Shown: piece by piece, positions 34,227 to 42,221 of the stretch
Position numbering within the stretch: position 1 is the first letter of the stretch
Layout: each line of letters begins with the position of its first letter
Assembly (NCBI GenBank): GCA_947085815.1
Contig: CAMTXU010000007.1
Coordinates: 1 to 64,000 of the forward strand
Source: Fen-1258 sp947085815
GTDB taxonomy: Bacteria; Bacteroidota; Ignavibacteria; Ignavibacteriales; Melioribacteraceae
Length of the DNA stretch: 64,000 nucleotides
Direction of reading: 5' to 3'
Notes under the pieces: model-generated
What the model saw: only the letters and a program-made list of their open reading frames with translations
Told to the model about the DNA's origin: nothing
Databases searched by the model: none
Program-made: the position numbers and the translations under genes

Positions 34227-37200
34227 TATTCAATGAAGAGACACTCGAAAAGGCAGTAATTGAGTTATTCGAAGCTGAGCGGATTCCTCATTGTCACGGG
34301 GAAACAATTCACAAAGAAATGAGTGATGTTTTACTTCGTGATGATCTGAAGCAATATTTATTGAACCAATATGCCGATGATGATATTACTCTGCAAGAAA
34401 TTGAAGGCATCATCCGTCAATTAGAATTGTATCCGAGCTCAGCTTTATATGACAGCAACAAAGCTATAATGAAATTAGTAGCAGATGGTTTCACGTTGAG
34501 ACGGGAAGACAGAAACAAGAAAGATCTTTTTATACACTTAATAGATTTTGCAACTTTAGGAAATCAGTTTAATGAAGCGGCAACTTCTGAATTACCATTA
34601 GCCGCAGAGCCAAAAGCAGTTTACCATACCAAAGACAATAATATTTACAAATTCGTAAATCAATTAGAGATACTTGGTTACGAAAAACGCATACCCGATG
34701 GAATTGTTTACATCAATGGTTTACCATTGGTTGTAATAGAATTTAAAAGTGCGGTTAAAGAAAATACAACCATTAAAGATGCTTTCACTCAATTAACCGT
34801 TCGTTACCGTAGAGATATTCCTGAACTTTTTAAATACAATGCCTTTTGTGTTATCAGTGATGGAGTGAACAACAAAATCGGTTCTCTCTTTGCTCAATAC
34901 GATTTTTTTTATGCATGGCGTAAAGTTAATCCCGAAGATGAAGCTGTGGACGGAATCAATTCGCTCTATAGTATGGTGCAGGGCTTATTTAATAAACAGC
35001 GTTTGTTGGATGTGATTCGCAACTTTATTTATTTCCCCGATACCGCGAAAGACGATATAAAAATTGTCTGCCGTTATCCGCAATACTATGCAGCCAATAA
35101 ATTGTTTGAAAGCATCAAACTGAATATGCGACCGCGCGGAAGCGGAAAAGGAGGCACTTATTTCGGTGCAACAGGATGCGGGAAAAGTTTCACCATGTTG
35201 TATCTAACTCGTCTGCTTATGAAAAGTCAGCACTTTGCAAGTCCTACTATTGTGTTGATCACAGACCGAACAGATTTAGACGACCAGCTTTCCGAACAAT
35301 TTACCAATGCAAAAAGTTTTATTGGTGATGATAATGTAATCAGTGTTGAAACCAGAGATGAATTAAAAACCCTTTTGCAAAACAGAAAGAGCGGAGGAGT
35401 TTTTCTAACAACCATTCACAAGTTTACAGAAAGCCTAGAGTTACTTACGGAACGAACCAATGTGATCTGTATTTCAGACGAAGCTCACCGTTCACAAATC
35501 AATCTTGACCAAAAAATAGTAATTACAAAGAAGGGTGCAGAACGCAAATTTGGTTTTGCAAAATATTTACATGACTCTTTACCGAATGCTACTTATGTAG
35601 GATTCACAGGCACTCCAATTGATGCTACTATGGATGTATTTGGTGAGGTAGCCGATGCCTATACTATGAAAGAATCGGTAGATGATGAAATAACTGTAAG
35701 AATCGTTTATGAGGGTAGAGCCGCTAAAGTTCTTTTGAATGACGAAAAGCTGAAGGAGATAGAGGGATACTATAAGAAATGTGCCGTAGAAGGAGCGAAT
35801 GAATATCAGATAGAAGAAAGTAAAAAAGCCGTCACACAAATGGAAGTAATTTTAGGAGATCCCAAGCGTCTGAAATTATTAGCAGAAGACTTTGTGAAGC
35901 ATTACGAGACTAGGATTGAAGAGGGCGCAAGTGTAATGGGCAAAGTTATGTTTGTTTCTTCAAGCCGAACAATAGCTTATGATTTGTATAAAGAAATTAT
36001 TGCTCTGCGCCCGCAATGGACTGAAATAAGAGAATGTGACGAGGGTGTGAAACTGTCTGAAGTTGAAAAGAAAAAACTAAAGTCTATCGAAAAGATTAAA
36101 ATGGTAATGACCCGCAGCCAGGATGACCCAAAAGTATTGTACGATATGCTCGGTACTAAAGATTACAGAAAGGAGCTTGATCGTCAGTTCAAGAATGCTA
36201 AATCCAACTTTAAAATTGCCATTGTGGTTGACATGTGGATAACGGGATTTGATGTACCCTTCTTAGATGCAATTTATATAGATAAGCCAATACAGCAGCA
36301 TTCATTGATTCAAACCATTTCAAGGGTTAACCGTGTTTACGAGGGTAAAAAAATGGGTTTGGTCGTTGATTATATCGGTATCAAGAGTAATATGAATATT
36401 GCGCTGAAGAAGTATTCAAAAATACAGGCGGATAACTTTGAGGATATCGCCAAAGCAGTTGTTATTGTAAAAGACCAGTTAGATTTATTGGCAAAACTGT
36501 TCCATAAGTTCGATGCCACGCTTTATTTCAAAGGGACTCCATCTCAAAAATTAAAATGTTTGAATCTTGCGGCTGAATTTGTACAGCGCACTGATGAGTT
36601 TGAAAAACGATTTGTTGCAATTGTTAAAAAATTGCGTTCTGCATATGATCTATCTTGTTCCAGTGAAGATATAACCGAAGCGGAAAGAGACCGTATTCAT
36701 TTTTACTTTGCTGTTAAAGCGATTATTCACAAACTGACCAAGGGTGATACACCTGATGCAGCTCAGATGAATGAGCGTGTTAGGTTAATGATTCAGGAAG
36801 CCTTGATAAGTGATGGAATAGAAGAATTATTTAAACTGGATAAAAACGATCCGAAAAATAATGCGGATATTTTTAGTGATGAGTATTTGGCAAAAATTGA
36901 CAAAATAAAATTGCCTAACACAAAGATTAAACTGCTTCAATATCTATTAGCCAAAGCAATTGAAGAATTTAAGAAGACGAACAGAATTAAAGGTGTCGAT
37001 TTTTCTAAAAAACTTAAAAAATTGGTTGAGGTTTATAACGAGCGGAAGGATTTTGATGTCTTTCAGAGCCATGTATTAGATGATGTTGCTGAACAATTTG
37101 CCAATCTATTTAAAGACCTTCAGAAAGAACGCAATTCATTTTTAGAATTAGGAATAGACTATGAAGAAAAAGCGTTCTATGATATTCTGAAAGCTATCGC

Positions 37201-37444
37201 TGAGAAATATAAGTTTGATTATCCCAAAGAAAAATTGATAGCCCTTTCTACAGCGGTTAAGACAATCGTTGACGATAAAGCTAAATACACAGATTGGTCA
37301 CACAGAGATGATATCAAAGCAGAATTAAAGGTAGATTTAATTCTGGTACTCGCAGAACACGGATACCCGCCAGTTCCAAAGGATGAAGTTTTCAAAGAAA
37401 TATTCGAACAAGCGGAAAATTTCAAAAAATACGCAAAAGAGTAA
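34223..37444 (+). CDS. hsdR: Type I restriction-modification system, restriction/translocase subunit
   Basis: The 1073-residue protein has the HsdR domains in order: an N-terminal PD-(D/E)xK nuclease (INGLPLVVIEFKSA), a superfamily 2 motor with Walker A GATGCGKS (315-322), SDEAH box (419-422), the GFTGTPID motif, motif V/VI segment (ITGFDVPFLDAIYIDKP and QTISRVNR), and a long helical C-terminal region. It cleaves unmethylated DNA after translocation. The start ATG overlaps the stop of the frameshifted toxin gene, so it is on the antitoxin-toxin transcript and has no promoter of its own visible. All motor motifs are intact. Confidence 0.96.
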   Translation: MIFNEETLEKAVIELFEAERIPHCHGETIHKEMSDVLLRDDLKQYLLNQYADDDITLQEIEGIIRQLELYPSSALYDSNKAIMKLVADGFTLRREDRNKKDLFIHLIDFATLGNQFNEAATSELPLAAEPKAVYHTKDNNIYKFVNQLEILGYEKRIPDGIVYINGLPLVVIEFKSAVKENTTIKDAFTQLTVRYRRDIPELFKYNAFCVISDGVNNKIGSLFAQYDFFYAWRKVNPEDEAVDGINSLYSMVQGLFNKQRLLDVIRNFIYFPDTAKDDIKIVCRYPQYYAANKLFESIKLNMRPRGSGKGGTYFGATGCGKSFTMLYLTRLLMKSQHFASPTIVLITDRTDLDDQLSEQFTNAKSFIGDDNVISVETRDELKTLLQNRKSGGVFLTTIHKFTESLELLTERTNVICISDEAHRSQINLDQKIVITKKGAERKFGFAKYLHDSLPNATYVGFTGTPIDATMDVFGEVADAYTMKESVDDEITVRIVYEGRAAKVLLNDEKLKEIEGYYKKCAVEGANEYQIEESKKAVTQMEVILGDPKRLKLLAEDFVKHYETRIEEGASVMGKVMFVSSSRTIAYDLYKEIIALRPQWTEIRECDEGVKLSEVEKKKLKSIEKIKMVMTRSQDDPKVLYDMLGTKDYRKELDRQFKNAKSNFKIAIVVDMWITGFDVPFLDAIYIDKPIQQHSLIQTISRVNRVYEGKKMGLVVDYIGIKSNMNIALKKYSKIQADNFEDIAKAVVIVKDQLDLLAKLFHKFDATLYFKGTPSQKLKCLNLAAEFVQRTDEFEKRFVAIVKKLRSAYDLSCSSEDITEAERDRIHFYFAVKAIIHKLTKGDTPDAAQMNERVRLMIQEALISDGIEELFKLDKNDPKNNADIFSDEYLAKIDKIKLPNTKIKLLQYLLAKAIEEFKKTNRIKGVDFSKKLKKLVEVYNERKDFDVFQSHVLDDVAEQFANLFKDLQKERNSFLELGIDYEEKAFYDILKAIAEKYKFDYPKEKLIALSTAVKTIVDDKAKYTDWSHRDDIKAELKVDLILVLAEHGYPPVPKDEVFKEIFEQAENFKKYAKE

Positions 37445-37577
37445 AAGTAATAATAGAAGTAAAATAAAGACCAAAGATTAAGTAGCCACCTTATTTGTGA
37501 ATCCTATTGCGAGAAAATTAATTGGCAAATTTTGGGGATTACAATATTTTGTATGTAATGTGTATGTAAAAAAGAAA

Positions 37578-37616
37578 AACCCTCTGTAAACTATTTATTT
37601 ACAAAGGGTTTTTTTA
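37578..37616. terminator. Bidirectional terminator between hsdR and tRNA-fMet
   Basis: AACCCTCTGTAAA (37578-37590) pairs with TTTACAAAGGGTT (37598-37610) with one mismatch, followed by TTTTT on the plus strand and preceded by AAAAA, which is U-rich on the minus strand. It would end both the hsdR transcript and the convergent tRNA transcript. Confidence 0.8.
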
Positions 37617-37624
37617 CTTGCTTG

Positions 37625-37697
<73 letters not shown>

Positions 37698-37839
37698 GTG
37701 TAATTTTTATCGCGATCTATTTTCTTCTTTTATAAACAACTTTTCTAAACTTGGGCTCAAAATATATCTAACCGAGTGGCTAATGTCAAATTTGCCCTTT
37801 TTATGTTGAATTGCGATCTCGAAAATTTAATCGAAAAAG

Positions 37840-37947
37840 GAGGTTGTCTCAAAGGTAATTATTCAATTAAATAATCTGTGAAAATCAGTTTTATCTGCGT
37901 CATCCGTGGGCTATTCTATTATAAAACATTACTTTTGAGACAACCTC
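37840..37947. repeat. 108-bp MITE-like inverted-repeat element
   Basis: The ends (37840-37859 and 37928-37947) are inverted repeats matching at 19 of 20 positions, with outer sequence GAGGTTGTCTCAAA. The 68-base interior contains a core AATCTGTGAAAATCAGTTTT followed by a TCTGCGTCATCCGTGG segment. No gene is present. It lies between the tRNA promoter side and recN. It could also fold as a long hairpin in RNA. Its core resembles parts of the element at 13802-14116. Confidence 0.65.
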
Positions 37948-38046
37948 TTGGGATGGGCTTTTATTCACATAAAAATTTCCAAATAGCAATAACTTGATAC
38001 TTACAAGTTCATTCGCAATATTCGTATCGAAAAAAAATAAAACAAT

Positions 38047-39759
38047 ATGCTTAAGTCGCTCCTAATAAAAGATTATGCTCTCATCGAGAATATCCAAGTC
38101 GAATTTGGAAAAGGTCTGAATATAATTACAGGTGAAACCGGCGCTGGTAAATCGATTCTTATTGATGCAATGGGTTTACTTCTTGGCGAACGGGCTTCCA
38201 CTGAAATTGTGCGGAAGGATTCCGATAAGTCCGTTGTTGAGGGTGTCTTTGATGTTAAGGGAAATAAAAAAGTTAGAGAATTACTTTCAACAAATGATCT
38301 TGAAGATAACGACGATTTAATAGTGCGTAGAGAAATCTCTTTGAAAGGAACTAATAGATGTTTTCTAAACGATACACCGGTAACTCTGAATCTTATTAAA
38401 GAAGTTGGCGATCTACTCGTTGATCTTCACGGACAGCATGAACATCAATCATTACTACGGATTGATACACACATAGAAATGCTTGACGATTTTTCAAATC
38501 TCGAAAAGGATTTGGAAGATTTTAGAATTTCACACTTTAAGCTGAATTCACTTCTAAAAGAATATCGTGAACTGCGGCAAAAAGAAAGTTTACTTCGCGA
38601 GAAGAGAGATCTCTATGAATTCCAAATCAATGAGATTGATTCGGTTAGCCCGTTACCAAATGAAGAAGAAAAACTTGAAGATGAGCTTAAAATTCTCGAG
38701 AACTCGGAAAAATTACTTTCAACCGCAAATGAAATTTATGATAAGCTTTACGACTCAGAAAATTCTATCCAGGACCGCCTTGGCGAAACTAAAAATAAAT
38801 TAGCCGATCTCGCGGAGATAGATAAATCCTTTCTGGAAAAACTGGGAGAGCTTGAATCTGCATTCGCAATCTTGAATGAAATTTCTTCCTTCATGAGAAT
38901 TTACAAAGAGAGAATAGATCTTGAACCGGAACGGTTGAATGAGGTGCGGGACAGATTAGGAGCGATGAGTCTGTTAAAGAGAAAATACGGAGGTTCACTA
39001 AACTCTGTTATTGCTCATCGTGAAAAAATAGGGAAAGAATATGAACTTGCGGAGAATTACAGCGCAAAGATTTCTTCTCTGGAGAATCTAATTAACGATG
39101 CGCGCAATGTCTGCGGTGCAATCGCAAAGAAACTTTCACAGGAAAGGAAATCGGTTTCAAAAAAAGTCAAAAAAGAAATTGAAACGGCGCTAAAAACGCT
39201 TGGTATTACCGATTCAAATTTTGAAACAAAAATTCTTAATAAGAATGTTGAAGAGAATGATGATAATTTCATCTTAGTTGAAGGGAAGAAATTTAAGTTC
39301 AACAACCGCGGTTATGATGAGGTAGAATTTTTCGTCTCCACAAATGCAGGAGAAGATCCTAAACCGCTTGTAAAAGTTGCGTCAGGTGGAGAAGTCTCTC
39401 GCATTATGCTCGCCTTGAAATCCATTTTGGCAAAATCGGATTTTCTTCCCATTTTAATTTTCGATGAAATTGATACCGGCGTAAGCGGGCGCATTGCGCA
39501 GAAGATCGGGCAAGTACTCAAATCGCTTGCTTCAATTCATCAAATAATTGCAATTACACATTTGCCGCAGATAGCCGGATTTTCCGATCACCACTTCGCA
39601 GTGGAGAAGAGGAAATCTGGGGATCGGGTTGTTAGTTCAATTAAAATGTTGAATCAGGATGAACGTGTTGAAGAAGTGGCTAAACTGATGAGCGGCGAAA
39701 AGATAACCGAATCTGCTCTAAACGGTGCCAGAGAATTGATGGGCTTACCTCAAAATTAA
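38047..39759 (+). CDS. recN: DNA repair protein RecN
   Basis: The 570-residue SMC-like ATPase starts MLKSLLIKDYALIENIQVEF, has Walker A GETGAGKS (29-36), a long central coiled coil (about 150-370), the ABC signature region (VASGGEVSRIMLALKS) and Walker B (ILIFDEIDTGVSG). RecN acts in recombinational repair of double-strand breaks. Length is normal for the family. It stands alone on its transcript; the inverted-repeat element lies about 100 bases upstream. Confidence 0.97.
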   Translation: MLKSLLIKDYALIENIQVEFGKGLNIITGETGAGKSILIDAMGLLLGERASTEIVRKDSDKSVVEGVFDVKGNKKVRELLSTNDLEDNDDLIVRREISLKGTNRCFLNDTPVTLNLIKEVGDLLVDLHGQHEHQSLLRIDTHIEMLDDFSNLEKDLEDFRISHFKLNSLLKEYRELRQKESLLREKRDLYEFQINEIDSVSPLPNEEEKLEDELKILENSEKLLSTANEIYDKLYDSENSIQDRLGETKNKLADLAEIDKSFLEKLGELESAFAILNEISSFMRIYKERIDLEPERLNEVRDRLGAMSLLKRKYGGSLNSVIAHREKIGKEYELAENYSAKISSLENLINDARNVCGAIAKKLSQERKSVSKKVKKEIETALKTLGITDSNFETKILNKNVEENDDNFILVEGKKFKFNNRGYDEVEFFVSTNAGEDPKPLVKVASGGEVSRIMLALKSILAKSDFLPILIFDEIDTGVSGRIAQKIGQVLKSLASIHQIIAITHLPQIAGFSDHHFAVEKRKSGDRVVSSIKMLNQDERVEEVAKLMSGEKITESALNGARELMGLPQN

Positions 39760-39865
39760 TTTTGATTTACAACACACTTCAGTTCTTAATTAATTGTTTT
39801 CTTTGCTTTAGAAATATAATAGATTAAATTCAGTCAAAACAATTAACAAAATCCCGGAGGATGAT

Positions 39866-40933
39866 ATGAAAAAAAAAATACCATTATTGCTACTTGCATT
39901 CGGTTTACTCTTCTCGTCATTATCTAAAGCACAAAGTTTGGATGAAACACTCTCAAAGCTTTCCTCAACTGTTGGAACCGCATACGTAAAACCTGTCATT
40001 TCTGCGTTCGGATCCAATCTGAATTCGGGCTGGGTTTCAAGAATTCCCTCTGCTACTGTGCTAGGATTTTTTCTTGATATAAAAGTTGTGGCAATGGGTT
40101 CCTTTTTCTCAGATGACGTAAAAAAGTTTTCAACAACCGGACAGTTCTATTTCGATAATAATCAGATTAATGCCATCTTAAATAGTTCCGGCTATGCAAC
40201 GGGAACGCCGCAATACAACGCAATATTTTCTGCAATGCAGAATAAAGCCTTCGATGTAAATTTTAGCGGACCAACCATCATCGGTAAAAAAAGCGATTAC
40301 TTGAAAATAAATTTTCCCGGACAGACTATTTCTGCTTCAGGTCAATCCTACACAGTTAATTCAAAAGTAATTGATATTACACAAGTGCAGGGATTTTTAG
40401 ATGAACTGCCTGCTTTGCCAACTGCGGCTGCACAATTAACAGTCGGCACTGTATTCGGGACAAATGTGTCTGTAAGGTATTTACCGGATGTTGATATTCA
40501 GGATTTAGGGAAGTTCAGTTATTTCGGCGCGGGACTTGTCCACAATTTTGGAGTCTGGTTTCCAAATCCATTACCAATCGATCTAGCAGTAGCTTTCTTC
40601 ACGCAGAAATTAAAAGTCGGTTCTATTTTCGAAAGTAACGCCACGCAATATGGTATCTATGCTGCCAAAACATTCGGTTTTGGAATTTCGATAACACCTT
40701 ACGTGGGTTTCACGAGTGAGACTTCAAAAACAACAGTAAGCTATGATTACACATCAAACCAAACATTGAATGGAGTTCCTGTAAAAGCTCATGTAAGCGT
40801 AGATATGAATGGTGAAAATACCAGCAGTGCTGTTGCCGGTTTGAATATTCATCTTGGCATCATCAACATCAATGCGGATTATAAAGTAGCCAAGACAAAA
40901 ACCGCAAGTGCCGGTTTCTCTATAGGATTCTAA
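39866..40933 (+). CDS. Outer-membrane beta-barrel-like protein (DUF6588-like)
   Basis: The 355-residue protein has a signal peptide (MKKKIPLLLLAFGLLFSSLSKA, cleavage near AQS) and alternating hydrophobic/polar strands with aromatic girdles, ending in F (SAGFSIGF), typical of outer-membrane barrels. The early segment (YVKPVISAFGSNLNSGWVSR) is characteristic of a family common in Bacteroidota that I believe is DUF6588. Function is unknown. A good ribosome-binding site (GGAGGATG) precedes the ATG and a strong terminator follows the gene. Confidence 0.75.
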   Translation: MKKKIPLLLLAFGLLFSSLSKAQSLDETLSKLSSTVGTAYVKPVISAFGSNLNSGWVSRIPSATVLGFFLDIKVVAMGSFFSDDVKKFSTTGQFYFDNNQINAILNSSGYATGTPQYNAIFSAMQNKAFDVNFSGPTIIGKKSDYLKINFPGQTISASGQSYTVNSKVIDITQVQGFLDELPALPTAAAQLTVGTVFGTNVSVRYLPDVDIQDLGKFSYFGAGLVHNFGVWFPNPLPIDLAVAFFTQKLKVGSIFESNATQYGIYAAKTFGFGISITPYVGFTSETSKTTVSYDYTSNQTLNGVPVKAHVSVDMNGENTSSAVAGLNIHLGIININADYKVAKTKTASAGFSIGF

Positions 40934-40958
40934 TTCGATAAAAAACATCTTCTCATTT

Positions 40959-40980
40959 AGGGGCTGCATAAGCCCCTTTT
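40959..40980 (+). terminator. Rho-independent terminator
   Basis: GGGGCT (40960-40965) pairs with AGCCCC (40971-40976) around GCATA and is followed by TTTT. It ends the transcript of the outer-membrane protein gene, 26 bases after its stop. Confidence 0.85.
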
Positions 40981-40996
40981 CATTGGTGCGGATAAA

Positions 40997-42130
40997 TTGA
41001 AAGAAACGGCAATCTACGTACACATTCCATTTTGCGATCACAAATGTATCTACTGTGATTTCTATTCTATTATTTCTTATGAAAATGTTTCTGCTTATCT
41101 AAACGCGCTAAAAAGTGAGATTGATTTTTATGCAGAGAAATATTCTGGAGGAAGGAAAATCATTTCAATCTTTTTTGGTGGAGGAACCCCTTCCTTCATG
41201 GGGCAGAAATACATTTCCGAAATTATAGAACATCTGAAGGCTAAATTTTATGTTGATGGAGATGCCGAAATAACACTCGAGACTAATCCGGGAACGGTAA
41301 ACATAGAAAAATTACGGGCGTTCAAGAATATTGGAATTAACCGTCTTAGCATAGGCATACAATCGTTTAATAATGAGGAGCTAAAATTTCTTACTCGCAT
41401 TCACGATTCTAAAACTGCAACCGATACTGTAATGGATGCTGCAGCCGGTGGATACGAGAACATTAGTATCGACCTTATTTTCAATTTACCAAAACAGACA
41501 AAAGAGATTTGGCGTTCTAATCTTGAAGAAGCCATAAAACTTCCCATTAAACATATTTCGGCTTACAGTCTCATTCTCGAACGAGGAACAATCCTTAATA
41601 AAATGGTTCTTGACGGCAAAGTGAAAATGCAGAGTGAAGATTATGATGCCGATCTGTACGAATACACAATCGATTTCTTAAAGCACCACGGTTTTATACA
41701 ATACGAGGTTTCAAATTTTGCTCGCGACGGAAAAGAGTGTGTACACAACAATGCATACTGGCGCTACAAAGATTACTTAAGTTTTGGAACATCTGCGCAT
41801 TCATTTATTAATAGAAAACGGTGGTGGAATTATTCAGCGCTGAATCTGTACAACAGTGCCATCGGAAAAATGGGGCATGCGGTTGTAGGAGAAGAAGTAT
41901 TAACTCAAGACCAAATGCTGGAAGAATATGTTATGCTTGCACTTCGCAGCAAAGGGCTTGATCTGATTGAACTCGAAAATATTTTTGGTAACACCTGGTA
42001 CCAAGAAAATCAAAATTTCATTGATGAACTTCGACAAGAAAATTTTCTCACATCAAAAAACAATCTACTGTCTTTAACTCCTAAAGGTTATGCAGTTTGC
42101 GATGAAATACTTGCTAAGTTGAAGAACTAA
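40997..42130 (+). CDS. hemW: Radical SAM heme chaperone HemW
   Basis: The 377-residue protein begins with TTG (KETAIYVHIPF follows) and carries the radical SAM motif with HemW spacing, C13-x3-C17-x2-C20 (CDHKCIYC), the SAM-binding FFGGGTPS, and HemW features in the C-terminal part (YEVSNFARDGKECVHN and the HNxxYW pattern). HemW inserts or carries heme for respiratory enzymes and was formerly annotated as oxygen-independent coproporphyrinogen oxidase. The aspartate and glutamate residues for iron-sulfur and SAM binding appear intact. The preceding terminator makes it a separate unit. Confidence 0.93.
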   Translation: MKETAIYVHIPFCDHKCIYCDFYSIISYENVSAYLNALKSEIDFYAEKYSGGRKIISIFFGGGTPSFMGQKYISEIIEHLKAKFYVDGDAEITLETNPGTVNIEKLRAFKNIGINRLSIGIQSFNNEELKFLTRIHDSKTATDTVMDAAAGGYENISIDLIFNLPKQTKEIWRSNLEEAIKLPIKHISAYSLILERGTILNKMVLDGKVKMQSEDYDADLYEYTIDFLKHHGFIQYEVSNFARDGKECVHNNAYWRYKDYLSFGTSAHSFINRKRWWNYSALNLYNSAIGKMGHAVVGEEVLTQDQMLEEYVMLALRSKGLDLIELENIFGNTWYQENQNFIDELRQENFLTSKNNLLSLTPKGYAVCDEILAKLKN

Positions 42131-42221
42131 AAAGACTATCCGTATTAAACACCAATTTGTTCTCTGTTGCTTTTCACGTTAAGTCTTATAACTTAGATGG
42201 AGAAATTTTAACTGGGTTAAG

